Assembly (NCBI RefSeq): GCF_002305875.1
Contig: NZ_CP022098.1
Coordinates: 5,022,001 to 5,086,000, forward strand
Direction of reading: 5' to 3'
DNA: 64,000 nucleotides
From: Cystobacter fuscus
GTDB lineage: Bacteria; Myxococcota; Myxococcia; Myxococcales; Myxococcaceae
The position numbers and the translations under genes were made by a program. The notes beneath the pieces are model-generated. The model did no database searches, had not been told where the DNA came from, and saw only the letters and a program-made list of their open reading frames with translations. Positions 25,090 through 37,179 of the stretch are shown here, piece by piece. Every line of letters begins with the position of its first letter. The stretch's first letter is position 1.

Positions 25090-26268
25090 ATGAGACTCGT
25101 CCACCGTGGCCTCTTGCCGCTCCTCTGTCTTTCCATGCTCGTCCCCGCGTGCGCGGCCCCCTCCCGAGGGGCCGCCGCCCCGCCTCCCGAAGAACCCGCG
25201 TGGAGCGGAGAGGGGGTGGACGCCGCCGCGCTCCGTCTGATGAAGGAGGCGGGGCTCCCGGGCCTGGCCCTGGCGATCATCGAGAACGGGCAGGTGAGCT
25301 ACGTGAAGGCCTACGGCCTCCGGGATGTGGAGAAGGCGGCTCCGCTGCGGACCGACACGGTGATGTACGGCGCGTCGCTGACCAAGGCCGCCTTCGCGTA
25401 CATGGTCATGCAACTGGTCGACGAAGGACGTGTCGACCTGGATACCCCCATCGAGCGCTACCTGCGCAAGCCCCTACCGGAGTACTCGAAGTACGCCGAT
25501 CTCGCCTCCGACGCGCGCTGGAAGCGGCTGACCCCACGCATGTTGCTGAGCCACACGCCCGGCTTTCCGAACTTCCGCTTCCTCAATCCGGACGGGAAGC
25601 TCGACTTCAAGTTCGACCCCGGCACGCGCTACGCGTACTCCGGCGAGGGCATCAACCTGTTGCAGTTCGTGCTCGAAGCCGGCCTGGGACTGGAGGTCGG
25701 CCAGGAGATGCAGCGCCGCGTCTTCGACCGCTTCGACATGAAGCGCACCAGCATGGTCTGGCGCGACGACTTCGCGGCCAACGTCTCCCAGGGCTACGAT
25801 GAGGCGGGCAAGGTCGAGCCCCATGACCAGCGCGAGAGCGTGCGTGCCGCGGGCTCCATGGACACGACGGTCGAGGACTATGCGAAGTTCCTGGCGGGCT
25901 TCATGCGGGGCGAGGGCCTGTCCGCCAGGGCACGGGCCGAGATGCTGCGGCCGCAGATCGCCATTTCCTCCGCCCACCAGTTTCCAACGCTGCTGACGGA
26001 GACCGATGCGCGAAACGAGGCCATTGCCTTGTCGGCCGGGCTCGGCGTGGTGTTGTTCAACGGGCGCGCCGGCCCCGCCTTCTTCAAGGGAGGTCATGAC
26101 GACTGGACGGATAACTTCGCCCTCTGCCTCGAACGAGAGAGGCGCTGCGTGCTGTTGTTGGCCAACAGCGTGAAGGGCCCCGCCGTGTTTCCGTCGCTGG
26201 TGGACATCATCCTGGGCGAGACGGGGATGCCCTGGCGCTGGGATTACAATCCACCGCCCGTGGAGTGA
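25090..26268 (+). CDS. Lipoprotein serine hydrolase (class C beta-lactamase / PBP4* family)
   Basis: The protein has 392 residues. The lipoprotein signal ends at C21 (MLVPAC). S96-x-x-K99 (GASLTK) is the nucleophile motif, YAYSGEG at about 187 is the Tyr motif, and KGGHDDWTDN near 338 takes the place of the KTG/HxG motif. ARWKRLTPRMLLSHTPGFPN is a family landmark. The family includes beta-lactamases, D-amino-acid peptidases and esterases, so its substrate is open. It lies 47 bases after the GH87-like gene in the same direction and is convergent with the sorbosone dehydrogenase. Confidence 0.85.
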   Translation: MRLVHRGLLPLLCLSMLVPACAAPSRGAAAPPPEEPAWSGEGVDAAALRLMKEAGLPGLALAIIENGQVSYVKAYGLRDVEKAAPLRTDTVMYGASLTKAAFAYMVMQLVDEGRVDLDTPIERYLRKPLPEYSKYADLASDARWKRLTPRMLLSHTPGFPNFRFLNPDGKLDFKFDPGTRYAYSGEGINLLQFVLEAGLGLEVGQEMQRRVFDRFDMKRTSMVWRDDFAANVSQGYDEAGKVEPHDQRESVRAAGSMDTTVEDYAKFLAGFMRGEGLSARARAEMLRPQIAISSAHQFPTLLTETDARNEAIALSAGLGVVLFNGRAGPAFFKGGHDDWTDNFALCLERERRCVLLLANSVKGPAVFPSLVDIILGETGMPWRWDYNPPPVE

Positions 26269-26308
26269 GTCCTCCGGCGAGCCCTCCACGCCTATCAGCA
26301 GGCGCTGG

Positions 26309-27613
<1,305 letters not shown>

Positions 27614-27760
27614 GGGCGCGGAGCATTCCCTGGAAGAGGCGCCTGGGGCGTGTGACGTGCGTCGGGGCTTTGAGAAACGGACAGTCGACGCAGCGTGGGT
27701 TCATGCGTTACTACCCGGCGAGGGCCCGGTCCGTGCTGGGGCAGGCTCAGGGAAAACACC

Positions 27761-28915
27761 ATGTTCCTCCTTCTCCTCCTCCTCACCGCGGTCAGTGCCC
27801 TCTATTCGCTCAACATGGCCGTTCAGCTGCGCCGGGTCATGCGAGCCATGCCCCAGATCGAGCGGTTGAAGGCGCCGCCGCCCGCGCGGTGGCCTCGGGT
27901 GTCGCTGGTCATGCCCGCGCGCGACGAGGAGCGCACGTTGGAGTCCGCCATGCGCTCCAAGCTGGGGAACACCTATCCGGAGCTCGAGATGGTGCTGGTG
28001 GATGACCGCTCGACGGATGCGACGGGCGCCATCGCCGACCAGTTCGCCCGGACCGAGCCCCGGCTCCAGGTGGTGCACGTCGAGCACCTGCCGGAGGGCT
28101 GGCTCGGGAAGGTGCACGCCCTGCAACGGGGGCTGGAACGCGCGAGCGGCGAGTGGGTCCTCTTCAGCGACGCGGATGTCCACCTGGCCCCGGGAGCCCT
28201 GGAGAAGATCATCGCCCACGCGGAGCACGAGGGGCTCGACCATGTCACCGTGTTGCCCCAGATTACCTGCTCCGGATTCCTGCTCCAGCTGACGTTCAGC
28301 GCCCTGTTCCGGCTCGTGTGCGTGAGAACCCGGATGTGGGAGGTGTCCGATCCGCGCTCGTCGGCCAGCATGGGAATTGGAGCCTTCAACCTCGTGCGCC
28401 GCTCGGCCCTGGAGCGCACCCCCGGGCTGGAGTGGCTGAAGATGGAGATCGCCGACGACGTCATGTTCGGAACGATGCTCAAGCGCTCTGGCGCGAAGCA
28501 GGCCGTGCTCAACGGCCGCAACAGCGTGAGCCTCGAGTTCTACCCCTCTCTCGGCGCCTTCTCCCGAGCCATGGAGAAGAGCGGCGCGTCCTCTCCCTTC
28601 GCCGCGCTCATCCTGGGCAACCTGCTGCTGGTGGTGCTCGAGTGCGGGTTCCTCGCGGGAGTGCTCTCGGGACGCCCGGCGCTCGTGCTCCTGGGAGGAG
28701 CGACCTGGGCACTGGGCGTCGGGATGGCCTGGGCTTTCAGTGGCTGGGCGGGCTTTTCCCGAGGGCCCGCGCCCCTGCTCTTCCTGGGCGTCCTGCCGAC
28801 CGCCTGGGTCTCGCTCCGCTCGGCCGTGCTGGCGCTCGTGCGAGGGGGGGTCTTCTGGCGAGGGACGTTCTACCCGACGTCCGTGGTGCGTGCCGGACAG
28901 CGCCTGGGGCGCTGA
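27761..28915 (+). CDS. Membrane family-2 glycosyltransferase (HpnB/CrtQ-like)
   Basis: The protein has 384 residues. An N-terminal membrane helix (MFLLLLLLTAVSALYSL) precedes a GT-A domain: SLVMPARDEERTL (about 48-60), VLVDDRSTDATG (about 78-89), and the metal-binding DAD at 137-139 (LFSDADVHL). Three or four membrane helices follow (about 285-375). This layout fits glycosyltransferases acting on hopanoid or carotenoid-like lipids. ATG 27761 is chosen because AGGGAAAAC precedes it and the hydrophobic helix starts right there. It ends 2 bases from the convergent P450. Confidence 0.8.
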   Translation: MFLLLLLLTAVSALYSLNMAVQLRRVMRAMPQIERLKAPPPARWPRVSLVMPARDEERTLESAMRSKLGNTYPELEMVLVDDRSTDATGAIADQFARTEPRLQVVHVEHLPEGWLGKVHALQRGLERASGEWVLFSDADVHLAPGALEKIIAHAEHEGLDHVTVLPQITCSGFLLQLTFSALFRLVCVRTRMWEVSDPRSSASMGIGAFNLVRRSALERTPGLEWLKMEIADDVMFGTMLKRSGAKQAVLNGRNSVSLEFYPSLGAFSRAMEKSGASSPFAALILGNLLLVVLECGFLAGVLSGRPALVLLGGATWALGVGMAWAFSGWAGFSRGPAPLLFLGVLPTAWVSLRSAVLALVRGGVFWRGTFYPTSVVRAGQRLGR

Positions 28916-28917
28916 CC

Positions 28918-30177
28918 TCACGCCGAGGGCGAGCCCAGATCGACCTCGAGCACTTCCATCTTGCGCATGAGGGAGTGCGGCCCGAACGAGGGCTGCTTCA
29001 CGAGCCGAAGCTCCGGGAACCGGCGCACCAGGGTCCCCATGGCGATCTGCCCCATGAGCCGAGCCAGGTTCGCCCCGAGGCAGTAGTGCGCCCCGTGTCC
29101 GAACGCGATGCCCGCGCTCGCGTTGCGCTGGACGTCGAAGACATCGGCCTTGTCGAACGCACGTTCGTCGCGCAGCGCGCTGCCGACCAGGACCACCAGC
29201 ATCTGCCCCTTCTTGATGGGCATTCCCCCCAGCTCCATGTCCTCCAGGGCGTAGCGGGCGGGCCCCATCTTCACGAAGTTGTCGAAGCGCAGGACCTCCT
29301 CGACCAGGTTCTTGGTCAGCTCGGGCCTGGTCCTCAGCTCGGCGAACACCTCGGGGTGCTGCAACAGGTTGTACACGCAGAAGGAGAACAGGTGGACGGT
29401 GGTCTCGAAGCCTCCCACGATGAGCGAGGACACCAGCGCGAGCAGCTCCTGCTTGTTGAGCTTGTCTCCCTGCTCCTCCGTCTGGATGAGCGTCGTCAGG
29501 ATGTCGTTCTCCTGTGGGTTGCGGCGCCGGTCCTCGATCGTCTCCGTCACCAGGACGATCCCCTCGCGGATCTGCCGGCGCAGGGGCGCCAGCTCCTCGG
29601 GCGCGAGCGCACCGGCGAAGACGCTCTTGGCCACCGCGTTGGTGAAGTCCAGGAACAGCTCCTCATTCCCCTTGGGGATCTTCAGCATGGAGCCGATGAC
29701 CCGCGCCGGGATGCGCTCCGAGAACTCATGGACCATGTTCAGCCGGCCCTTCGCCGCCATGGAGTCGAGGATCTCATCGACGATGGCCTGGATCTCCGGA
29801 CGCAGCCGCTCGGTGGCGCGCGGGGTGAACGCCGGGCTGACGAGCCTGCGCACACGGGCATGGTTGCGCTCGCCCAGGGCGAACAGCCCGTTCTTGTTCA
29901 GCTCCTCCATCTCGGGAATGAGCGCGTCGGAGCCCAGCACCGAGGCGAACTCCCAATCGTCCCGGTTGGGTGAGAAACGCTTGTCATCGCGGAGCACGGT
30001 GAGGCCATCCTCATACCGGCTGACGACCCAGCAGCGCCCCTGCTCCCAGTAGAAGATGGGCGCCACCGCCCGCAGCTTCTCGAGCGCGGGATGGGGATTC
30101 ACGTCATACCCGGGCGCGTAGGGATTGAACTGCACCTCGGGCCGGTTCTCGCTCGGGTTCGTCTGCTGGGCGGACAT
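28918..30177 (-). CDS. Cytochrome P450
   Basis: The protein has 419 residues, usual for a soluble bacterial P450. The I-helix motif is GGFETTVH, the K-helix ExxR is EEVLR, and the haem loop is FGHGAHYCLG with Cys at about 366. AAGGAG lies 7 bases before the ATG at 30177. No ferredoxin or reductase gene is adjacent, so electrons must come from elsewhere. The substrate is unknown. It lies downstream of the xylan operon on the same strand but 216 bases away, and it is probably independent. Confidence 0.9.
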   Translation of the reverse strand: MSAQQTNPSENRPEVQFNPYAPGYDVNPHPALEKLRAVAPIFYWEQGRCWVVSRYEDGLTVLRDDKRFSPNRDDWEFASVLGSDALIPEMEELNKNGLFALGERNHARVRRLVSPAFTPRATERLRPEIQAIVDEILDSMAAKGRLNMVHEFSERIPARVIGSMLKIPKGNEELFLDFTNAVAKSVFAGALAPEELAPLRRQIREGIVLVTETIEDRRRNPQENDILTTLIQTEEQGDKLNKQELLALVSSLIVGGFETTVHLFSFCVYNLLQHPEVFAELRTRPELTKNLVEEVLRFDNFVKMGPARYALEDMELGGMPIKKGQMLVVLVGSALRDERAFDKADVFDVQRNASAGIAFGHGAHYCLGANLARLMGQIAMGTLVRRFPELRLVKQPSFGPHSLMRKMEVLEVDLGSPSA

Positions 30178-30303
30178 CGATGAACTCCTTCTCGACTGTT
30201 GAGGGGTCTGCCGGCCCTGATTCCGTGGGTACCAGGGAGAAGGTGGGCACGGTAGCACGAGCCGTCAGCGCAGTGGAGGCAGGAGGAAGGGCGATTGGGC
30301 CGG

Positions 30304-30359
30304 CGGTCACGTCCGCGCCGCCGAGGTCAGGGCTCGGTGGGCCTCCACGCACGTGACCG
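30304..30359. repeat. 9-base inverted repeat with long loop downstream of the xylan operon
   Basis: CGGTCACGT at 30304-30312 is the exact reverse complement of ACGTGACCG at 30351-30359, with a 38-base loop. It sits between the end of the GH11 gene and the P450 gene, at the edge of the proteobacteria-like block. A loop this long without a T tract argues against a classical terminator. Confidence 0.4.
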
Positions 30360-30393
30360 GCCAGCCGCTTCATCACCGCTCTACGTCACGGCT

Positions 30394-31077
30394 CTACTGC
30401 TGCCAGACAGTGACGTTGGAGCTGCCGTTGCTGCCGAAGCCCTCGGTCGCCAGGACCTGATAGTTCATGGTTCCGAGGTTCATGCCCAGGTGCTGCCAGG
30501 CGTTGACGTGATTGGCGAAGGTGATGGTGTTGTTGGTGCCGGTGGGGCGCTTGGAGGTCCGCACGCTCCAGTACTGGTAGAAGGTTCGGGTGCCCTCGAT
30601 GGAGGGGGCGTTGACCCGCTGGGTCCGGTAGATGTTGTAGGTGCCGCCGTCGGTGGTGACGGTGCCCAGGATCGCGGCGCCGCCGGGCGGAGTGAAGCTG
30701 CCCCAGTTATCGACGACGTAGTACTCGATCAGCGGGTTCGTCGACCAGCCATAGAGCGTCAGATAGCCGTTCGAGCCGGGGTTGAAGACTCCGGCGTTGT
30801 AGCCGATCACCCGGTTGGTCGAGCCCGTGGCCCAGCCCTTCCCAACCACCATGTTGCCGCTCGAGCCGAGGCTCCAGGTGATGCTGTAGTTGCCATCGCT
30901 GCCCAGGTTCAGGCAGCCCGACCCGGAGTCCTTCCACATCGTATAGAAGTACCCGTTGTGGGTGCCCGTTTGATTGTTGCACACGCTCTGCGCCTGCGCG
31001 CTTCCAGCAGAAGCCAGGACGAATACAACAGTCAGAGCGTACGACAGCGCAAACCTCTTCAACCGCGTGAGTGTCAT
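30394..31077 (-). CDS. Secreted endo-1,4-beta-xylanase, GH11
   Basis: The protein has 227 residues with a signal peptide ([16 protein letters not shown]). The GH11 jelly roll shows [12 protein letters not shown] with nucleophile E118 and ATEGFGSNG with acid/base E212. It cuts internal beta-1,4 bonds of xylan. There is no carbohydrate-binding module. GAGGAGG precedes the ATG. It is the last gene of the xyl operon, 44 bases after the GH43 gene, so it is probably induced with the xylose genes. Confidence 0.95.
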   Translation of the reverse strand: MTLTRLKRFALSYALTVVFVLASAGSAQAQSVCNNQTGTHNGYFYTMWKDSGSGCLNLGSDGNYSITWSLGSSGNMVVGKGWATGSTNRVIGYNAGVFNPGSNGYLTLYGWSTNPLIEYYVVDNWGSFTPPGGAAILGTVTTDGGTYNIYRTQRVNAPSIEGTRTFYQYWSVRTSKRPTGTNNTITFANHVNAWQHLGMNLGTMNYQVLATEGFGSNGSSNVTVWQQ

Positions 31078-31121
31078 TTTTGCCTCCTCATGACGTCTGT
31101 TGTTGATTGTTCTCGGCGTCG

Positions 31122-32192
31122 TCAGCGCATCGGCTTGATCGTTCGGATCGAACCGTCAGGATTGTAGTCCAGCTCATTCACCTTGACGTTCCGCAGGTGC
31201 GTCTTACCCGAGAGCTGGGTGTCGTGGTAGAACAGCCACCACTTGCCATCGTGCTCGACAATCGAGTGGTGGTTGGTCCAGCCCTGCACCGGCTCCAGGA
31301 GCACACCCTGATAGGTGAAGGGTCCGTACGGGTTGTCGGCGACCGCGTACACCAGCCGGTGGGTGTCGCCCGTGGAGTAGCTCAGGTAGTAGCGGCCCTG
31401 GTACTTGTGCATCCAGGAGCCCTCGAAAAAGCGCCGGTCGGAATCGCCGCCGAGCAGTGGCTTGCCGGCTTCGTCGACGATGGAGAGGTCACGTGGAGCC
31501 TCGGCGAACGTCAGCATGTCGGCGTTCATGCGCGCGATCTTGGGCATCAGCGCGGGCTTGTCCGGCTGCTTCAGGTCGGTCACCGAGCCGTTCTGCTCGT
31601 AGGTTCCGGTCGCCCAACGCTGCAGTTGGCCGCCCCAGATGCCGCCGAAAATCATGTAGGACTGCCCGTCGGCATCGGTGAACACCACCGGGTCGATGCT
31701 GAAGCTGCCATTGATCGGCTCCGGCTCGGCCTTGAACGGCCCCTCTGCCCGGTCAGAGACCGCTACGCCGATGCGGAAGATGTCCTGTTTGTCCTTGGCC
31801 GGGAAGTACAGGAAGTATTTGCCGCCCTTGTATGCGGCATCGGGAGCCCAGAGCTGGCGGCCGGCCCAGGGAATGTCCTCGAGCCGCAACCCCACGCCAT
31901 GGTCGGTGACTTCCGCCCCGACGCGCTCCATCGAGAAGACATGGTAGTCGCGCATGGCGAAATGGCTGCCGAGGTCATCCTCGGGCACTCCCGCCTCGAT
32001 GTCATGGGACGGGTAGAGGTAGATGCGGCCGTCGAAGACGTGGGCCGAGGGATCGGCGGTGTAGATGCTCGAAATCAGCGGCTGATTCAGGAACTGGGGA
32101 TCAGCGGGCGTCGCCCGTTGGGTCGTGGCACAGCCGCCCGCGGCGGCGCCCAGCAGCCCTGTCGCCGCAGCGGCACGCAGTTTGGTCAGCAT
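31122..32192 (-). CDS. GH43 family beta-xylosidase / arabinofuranosidase, lipoprotein
   Basis: The protein has 356 residues. The lipoprotein signal ends at C21 (GAAAGGC). The five-bladed propeller shows the three acidic residues of GH43: Asp in [11 protein letters not shown] (about 47), Asp in [12 protein letters not shown] (about 165) and Glu in [12 protein letters not shown]. It should release xylose or arabinose from xylo-oligosaccharides at the cell surface, feeding the transporter encoded upstream. It lies between xylA (48-base gap) and the GH11 gene. Confidence 0.9.
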   Translation of the reverse strand: MLTKLRAAAATGLLGAAAGGCATTQRATPADPQFLNQPLISSIYTADPSAHVFDGRIYLYPSHDIEAGVPEDDLGSHFAMRDYHVFSMERVGAEVTDHGVGLRLEDIPWAGRQLWAPDAAYKGGKYFLYFPAKDKQDIFRIGVAVSDRAEGPFKAEPEPINGSFSIDPVVFTDADGQSYMIFGGIWGGQLQRWATGTYEQNGSVTDLKQPDKPALMPKIARMNADMLTFAEAPRDLSIVDEAGKPLLGGDSDRRFFEGSWMHKYQGRYYLSYSTGDTHRLVYAVADNPYGPFTYQGVLLEPVQGWTNHHSIVEHDGKWWLFYHDTQLSGKTHLRNVKVNELDYNPDGSIRTIKPMR

Positions 32193-32240
32193 GTCGTCTC
32201 TCTCCTCTGTGACTGGTGAGGTTCAGTTGGATCGGTGCAA

Positions 32241-33557
32241 TCAGATGTAACGGTTGACCAGGTTTTCCAGCGCCTCCTGCCGTCCGGAAACCGGAGTCAC
32301 GTCTTCATTACGGCTCAACACGCGCTCGGAGATCGCTTCCAGTGAGAGGCGACCCTCGAGCGCGTCTCGCCCGAAAGATGTCCGCCAGCCGGCGTAACGC
32401 TCACGAACGGCTTTGGCGAGCCGGTCATCCTCGATCATGCGCGCTGCGACCAGGAGCGCCCGGGCGCAGAGGTCCATTGCTCCGACGTGGCCGTGGAACA
32501 GGTCGGTCGGATCGATCGACTGGCGCCGTACCTTGGCGTCGAAGTTCAACCCGCCGGTCGTAAAGCCGCCACCCTGCAGCACCGAGTAGAGCGCAATGGC
32601 GGTTTCGGGCAGGTTGTTCGGGAACTGGTCGGTGTCCCAGCCCAGCTGTGGATCGCCCCGGTTCATGTCCAGACTGCCGAAGATGCCGAGCGCCTGTGCC
32701 AGGGCGAGCTCGTGCTCGAAGCTGTGGCCGGACAAGGTCGCATGGTTGGCCTCGATGTTGACCTTCACCTCCTTCTCCAGTCCGTAGCGCTTCAGGAAGC
32801 CGTAGACCGTTGCCACATCGAAGTCGTACTGGTGCTTGGTGGGCTCGCGCGGCTTGGGTTCGAGAAGGATCGTGCCCTTGAAGCCGATACGGTGCTTGTA
32901 GTCCACGACCAGGTTCAAGAAACGCCCGAGCTGGTCGAGCTCCTGTCGCAGATCCGTGTTGAGCAGCGTTTCGTAGCCCTCGCGACCACCCCACAGGACG
33001 TAGTTCTCGCCGCCCAGTTGCAGGGTTGCATCGATCGCCGCCTTGACCTGCGTGGCGGCCATGGCGAACACCTCCGGGTCGGGATTGGTGGCGGCCCCCG
33101 CCATGTAGCGACGATGGCTGAAGAGGTTCGCCGTGCCCCACAGCAACTTGACACCGGTGCGTTGCTGGTGTGCGGCAAGGTGTTCCACCAGGTGACGGAA
33201 GTTGGACAGGCTTTCACGCGGCGTGGCGCCCTCTGGCGCGACATCGCGGTCATGGAAGCAGTAGTACGGGACGCCGAGCCGACTGAGAAAGTCGAACGCG
33301 GCCTCGGCCTTGCGCACCGCGAGCTCCATGGGGCTCCCGCCGGTGAACCAGGGCCGCAAGAAGGTTTCGCCCCCGAAAGGGTCCAGCCCTGTCCACACGA
33401 AGCTGTGCCAGTAACACACGGCGAACCGCAAATGGTCTTCCATGCGCTTGCCAAGCACGATGCGGTCCTTGTCGTACCAGCGGAAGGCCAGCGGGTTGTC
33501 GCTTTGGGGCCCCTCATAACGGATTGGCTTGATATCGGCGAAATAGCTGCTGCTCAT
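32241..33557 (-). CDS. xylA: Xylose isomerase
   Basis: The protein has 438 residues, the length of the proteobacterial (group II) type. The active-site His/Asp are in [11 protein letters not shown], and the metal ligands in [28 protein letters not shown] and [14 protein letters not shown]. It converts D-xylose to D-xylulose in the cytoplasm. It lies 31 bases after xylB and before the xylanolytic genes in one operon. Confidence 0.97.
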   Translation of the reverse strand: MSSSYFADIKPIRYEGPQSDNPLAFRWYDKDRIVLGKRMEDHLRFAVCYWHSFVWTGLDPFGGETFLRPWFTGGSPMELAVRKAEAAFDFLSRLGVPYYCFHDRDVAPEGATPRESLSNFRHLVEHLAAHQQRTGVKLLWGTANLFSHRRYMAGAATNPDPEVFAMAATQVKAAIDATLQLGGENYVLWGGREGYETLLNTDLRQELDQLGRFLNLVVDYKHRIGFKGTILLEPKPREPTKHQYDFDVATVYGFLKRYGLEKEVKVNIEANHATLSGHSFEHELALAQALGIFGSLDMNRGDPQLGWDTDQFPNNLPETAIALYSVLQGGGFTTGGLNFDAKVRRQSIDPTDLFHGHVGAMDLCARALLVAARMIEDDRLAKAVRERYAGWRTSFGRDALEGRLSLEAISERVLSRNEDVTPVSGRQEALENLVNRYI

Positions 33558-33588
33558 CAGTAGGTCTCCTGCTTTCAGCGGGATGAAA

Positions 33589-35058
33589 TCAACGGGGGTT
33601 CAGGCGCTTGAGCGCGGGGTACAGCGCGCGGAAGCGCTCGTAGCGTTGCATCAGGTACTGCCGATGCTCGGGCGCGCGAGGCCGCCATCGTTGCGCCACG
33701 GGGGGAGGGCGGCACACCGCTGCCTCGTCGCCCCCCACGGAGAGCCAGGCCAGACGGGCTGCACCGAGGGCCGCACCTGCCTCGCTGCCTTCATGGGTCA
33801 CAAGCTCGAGGTCGAGCACGTCTGCCAGCAGTTGCGCCCAGCGTTCGCTGCGTGCACCGCCGCCCACCAAGGACAAGCGCTCCACCGCGGTGCCACCCTG
33901 CTGCAGGGCGAGCAGGCCATCGCGCAGGCCAAAGCTCACTCCCTCCATCACCGCATACGCCACCGACGCCGCTGCGTGTTCGTTCAACAGACCAAACAGC
34001 ACGCCACTGGCATTCGGGTCGTTGTGAGGCGTGCGCTCGCCGGACAGGTACGGAAGGAAGAGCGGCGCATGGTGCATCGCGTCGGGGGTGAGCGAATCGA
34101 TGTGTGCGAGGAATGCCGACACGTCGGCGTGTCCGGTGAGCCTCGCCGCCCAGGTGAGGCAACTGGCGGCCGACAACATCACGCTCATCTGGTGCCAGCG
34201 CCGCGGGAGCGCATGGCAGAATGCGTGGACGGCCGACTGCGGGTTGGGCCGGAAGCGGTCATTGCAGACGAAGAGCACGCCCGAAGTGCCGAGCGACAAG
34301 AAGCCCTGGCCCGGCTCCACGGAGCCAATGCCCACCGCGCTCGCCGCATTGTCTCCGGCGCCTCCCGCCACCACCACGGTCCGCGGGATGCCCCAACGAC
34401 GGGACCATTGCGGAAGGAGCCGCCCGCTCGGCTCGCTCCCCTCGACCAGCGTGGGCATCTGCTGCCGGCGCAGGTCGCAGGCCGCGAGGAGCTCATCGGA
34501 CCAGTCGCGACGGGCAACGTCGAGCCACAGTGTCCCCGCGGCGTCCGACATCTCGCTCACCTTCTCGCCTGTCAGTTGTAGGCGCAGCCAGTCCTTTGGC
34601 AGCAAGACGGTGGCGATTTGCGCGAATGCCTCGGGTTCATGGCGCCTCAGCCACAGCAACTTCGGCGCCGTGAACCCTGGCATAGCCAGGTTGCCCGCGA
34701 GCTCGGTAAGGCACGGCGCTTTGCGCATCAACTCCTCGCATTCGGCGCCGCTGCGTCCGTCGTTCCACAGGATGGCCGGCCTCAGCACCCGGTCGTGCGC
34801 ATCAACCACCACTGCGCCGTGCATCTGGCCCGACAACCCAATGGCTTCGACAGCGCGCAGGGCCTCCGGTTGGGCAGCGGCCAGCCCATCCAGGGCGCGG
34901 CACGTCGCGTCCCACCATTCCTGGGGGGCCTGCTCCGACCACAGCGGATGCGGTCGCGAGACAGCGAGAGGCTCGCGAGAGGTGGCCACGATCCGTTGGT
35001 CACGGTCCAGCAGCAGCACCTTCACTTCAGAGGTACCGAGGTCTATGCCGATGAACAT
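33589..35058 (-). CDS. xylB: Xylulokinase
   Basis: The protein has 489 residues of the FGGY family. [17 protein letters not shown] is the N-terminal phosphate loop, [12 protein letters not shown] lies mid-domain, and [11 protein letters not shown] with [11 protein letters not shown] gives the second half; GDNAA holds the catalytic Asp. It phosphorylates D-xylulose to xylulose 5-phosphate. It lies 18 bases after xylG and 31 before xylA. Confidence 0.96.
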   Translation of the reverse strand: MFIGIDLGTSEVKVLLLDRDQRIVATSREPLAVSRPHPLWSEQAPQEWWDATCRALDGLAAAQPEALRAVEAIGLSGQMHGAVVVDAHDRVLRPAILWNDGRSGAECEELMRKAPCLTELAGNLAMPGFTAPKLLWLRRHEPEAFAQIATVLLPKDWLRLQLTGEKVSEMSDAAGTLWLDVARRDWSDELLAACDLRRQQMPTLVEGSEPSGRLLPQWSRRWGIPRTVVVAGGAGDNAASAVGIGSVEPGQGFLSLGTSGVLFVCNDRFRPNPQSAVHAFCHALPRRWHQMSVMLSAASCLTWAARLTGHADVSAFLAHIDSLTPDAMHHAPLFLPYLSGERTPHNDPNASGVLFGLLNEHAAASVAYAVMEGVSFGLRDGLLALQQGGTAVERLSLVGGGARSERWAQLLADVLDLELVTHEGSEAGAALGAARLAWLSVGGDEAAVCRPPPVAQRWRPRAPEHRQYLMQRYERFRALYPALKRLNPR

Positions 35059-35076
35059 GCTTTGCCCTCTGCCCGG

Positions 35077-35916
35077 TCAACGAGCACGGTCGGCCCATGC
35101 GGGCCCAATGGAGGCTGCGGAGGAAGTGGGCGTCACCTGGGGGAGCGTGCTGGCGTGCTGCCGCTGCGGCGGGCGACCGAGAATGATCATGCTCAGAACG
35201 TCGTCTTGCGTCAGGTCCGCCACACGCTCGGTGCTCACCACCTTGCCGTTCTTCATCACGGTCACGCGGTCGCAAACCTCGAAGACGTCCGGCATGTCGT
35301 GGCTGATGAGGAAGATGCCGATACCATCGGCTTTCAGGCGACGAATCGTATCCATCACCATGCGTGTCTCCGCCGGGCCGAGGGCCGCGCACGGTTCGTC
35401 CATGATCAGAATCCGCGCATTGAAGTAGAGCGCTCGCGCGATCGCCACCGTTTGCCGCTGCCCACCGGACATCGCGCGCACCGGCTTGTGCAGTTCGGTG
35501 AAATGGGGATTCAGCCGCTGAATGATTTGTCGCGCCTCGTGCTTCATCCGGGGCGTGTTCAGGGTCCTCCACGGTGTCATCAGCTCGCGGCCGAGGAAGA
35601 GGTTGGCCGCGGCATCGAGGTTGTCGGCGAGCGCCAGGGTCTGGTGGATGGTTTCGATGCCCGCGGCACGCGCCTCTCGCGGACTCCCGAAACGCATCGG
35701 CCGGCCATTGACGAGGATTTCGCCACTGTCCGGGGGGTACACGCCGGACAGCATCTTGATGAGCGTCGACTTGCCGGCCCCGTTGTGGCCGAGCAGGCCC
35801 ACCACCTCTCCCGCGTAGAGGTCGCAATTCACTCCATCGACGGCCATGACGCCGCCGAAATGCTTCGTGACCTGGCGAACTTCGACCAGGGGCCGGCGAC
35901 CATCATGGCCAATCAT
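35077..35916 (-). CDS. xylG: Xylose ABC transporter ATP-binding protein (single-domain)
   Basis: The protein has 279 residues. Walker A GHNGAGKST, signature MSGGQRQ, Walker B ILIMDEP and the switch His in LISHD are all present. E. coli XylG carries two ATPase domains and is about twice as long; this one has a single domain, as in FrcA-type transporters. The start at 35916 forms an ATGA overlap with xylH. It would power xylose uptake with XylF and XylH, presumably as a homodimer. Confidence 0.92.
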   Translation of the reverse strand: MIGHDGRRPLVEVRQVTKHFGGVMAVDGVNCDLYAGEVVGLLGHNGAGKSTLIKMLSGVYPPDSGEILVNGRPMRFGSPREARAAGIETIHQTLALADNLDAAANLFLGRELMTPWRTLNTPRMKHEARQIIQRLNPHFTELHKPVRAMSGGQRQTVAIARALYFNARILIMDEPCAALGPAETRMVMDTIRRLKADGIGIFLISHDMPDVFEVCDRVTVMKNGKVVSTERVADLTQDDVLSMIILGRPPQRQHASTLPQVTPTSSAASIGPAWADRAR

Positions 35917-37112
35917 CGATTGCTCCGTCGGTTGTAGACCACGTCGAACCACACCGCGGCAATGAGCACCAGGCCGATGAAGATCTGCCGCTTCGCGCTG
36001 GAGACATCCATGAGCACCATGCCGTTGTCCAGGCTCTGGATCAGCAGCGCCCCCACCACGCAACCCGCGATCGAGCCCACGCCGCCCGCGAGCGAGGTGC
36101 CGCCGATCACCGCCGCGGCAATCACGTACAGCTCCGCCATCTGCCCCATCGAATTCGCCCCCGAATTCAGGCGCGCCGTCGTGATCATCGCTGCCAGTGC
36201 GGCGAGCGCACCCATGAGCATGAAGAGGTAGAGCATCACGCGGAACGTCGGTATGCCCGAGAGCAACGCGGCTTCCGGATTGCCGCCCAGTGCGAACACG
36301 TAGCGTCCGAAACGGGTGCGCTCGGCGATGAAGCCCATCACGAACACGACGGCGATGAAGATGAGGACCGGCACCGCGATCCCTTTTCCTACCCGGTTCT
36401 GCTGTTCATCGAAGCCGACATAGCTGTTCATCACCGCGACGAACGCTCCAATCGCGCCGCATTGCAACACCACCCGCAGCACGTCGGCCCACAGCGGGGG
36501 CTGTTCGGCGCCGTAGCGGGCGCTCGTGCGACGCGCGTGCCAGCGATGCCAGACAACGGCGATGCAGGTGAGCACGCCCAATGCCGAACTCCAACTCACG
36601 CCGATCGAACCGGACAGGCCGCCACCGAGGACCTGGTAGTTGGTATGCAGCGGCGCGATGGTCTGCCCGTCAGCGACGAGGAAGGCCGCACCGCGATACA
36701 TCAGGTAGCCGGCCAACGTGACGACGAAGGCAGGCACCTGGCGATAGGCGACCCACCACCCCTGAAAGGTCCCGACGGCGACGCCCGCCGCCACGCCGAG
36801 CGCGATGCTCAGCAGCCAGCCCCAGTTGGCTTCCGGAGGAAACCACTGCACCTGGCTGTAAGCAATCAACATGCCGGTAAAGGCGAGCAGCGAACCCACG
36901 GACAGGTCGATCTGCCGGGCTACGATCAGGAACACCATGCCGCAGGCCATGATGCCGGTCACACATGTTTGGATTGACAGGTTGTAGAGATTGCGCGGCG
37001 TGAGGAAGGTGCCTTCGGTCAGAGCCGCCAGGACGGCCCAGACCATGAGCAGCACCAGGACCATTGAACTGAAGCGCGGGTCAAAGCCCGTCTTGCGGAG
37101 AAGGATTTGCAT
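35913..37112 (-). CDS. xylH: Xylose ABC transporter permease
   Basis: The protein has 399 residues with about ten membrane segments. Family landmarks are GMVFLIVARQIDLSVGS, TLAGYLMYRGAAFL, FGRYVFALGGNPEAALLSGI and VIGGTSLAGGVGSIAG. It forms the inner-membrane channel of a CUT2-class sugar importer. It lies 67 bases after xylF and overlaps xylG by 4. Confidence 0.94.
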   Translation of the reverse strand: MQILLRKTGFDPRFSSMVLVLLMVWAVLAALTEGTFLTPRNLYNLSIQTCVTGIMACGMVFLIVARQIDLSVGSLLAFTGMLIAYSQVQWFPPEANWGWLLSIALGVAAGVAVGTFQGWWVAYRQVPAFVVTLAGYLMYRGAAFLVADGQTIAPLHTNYQVLGGGLSGSIGVSWSSALGVLTCIAVVWHRWHARRTSARYGAEQPPLWADVLRVVLQCGAIGAFVAVMNSYVGFDEQQNRVGKGIAVPVLIFIAVVFVMGFIAERTRFGRYVFALGGNPEAALLSGIPTFRVMLYLFMLMGALAALAAMITTARLNSGANSMGQMAELYVIAAAVIGGTSLAGGVGSIAGCVVGALLIQSLDNGMVLMDVSSAKRQIFIGLVLIAAVWFDVVYNRRSNR

Positions 37113-37179
37113 CGCGAGGGCGTGTTCTGGGAGGGACGGCCTCGCAGCGCTCGTCGCCGCTGCGAGGCCGAGCGGTTTC

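Noticed and set aside
30304-30359. Terminator of the xylan operon
   Set aside because: The inverted repeat is exact, but its loop is 38 bases and no T tract follows on either strand; reported only as a repeat.
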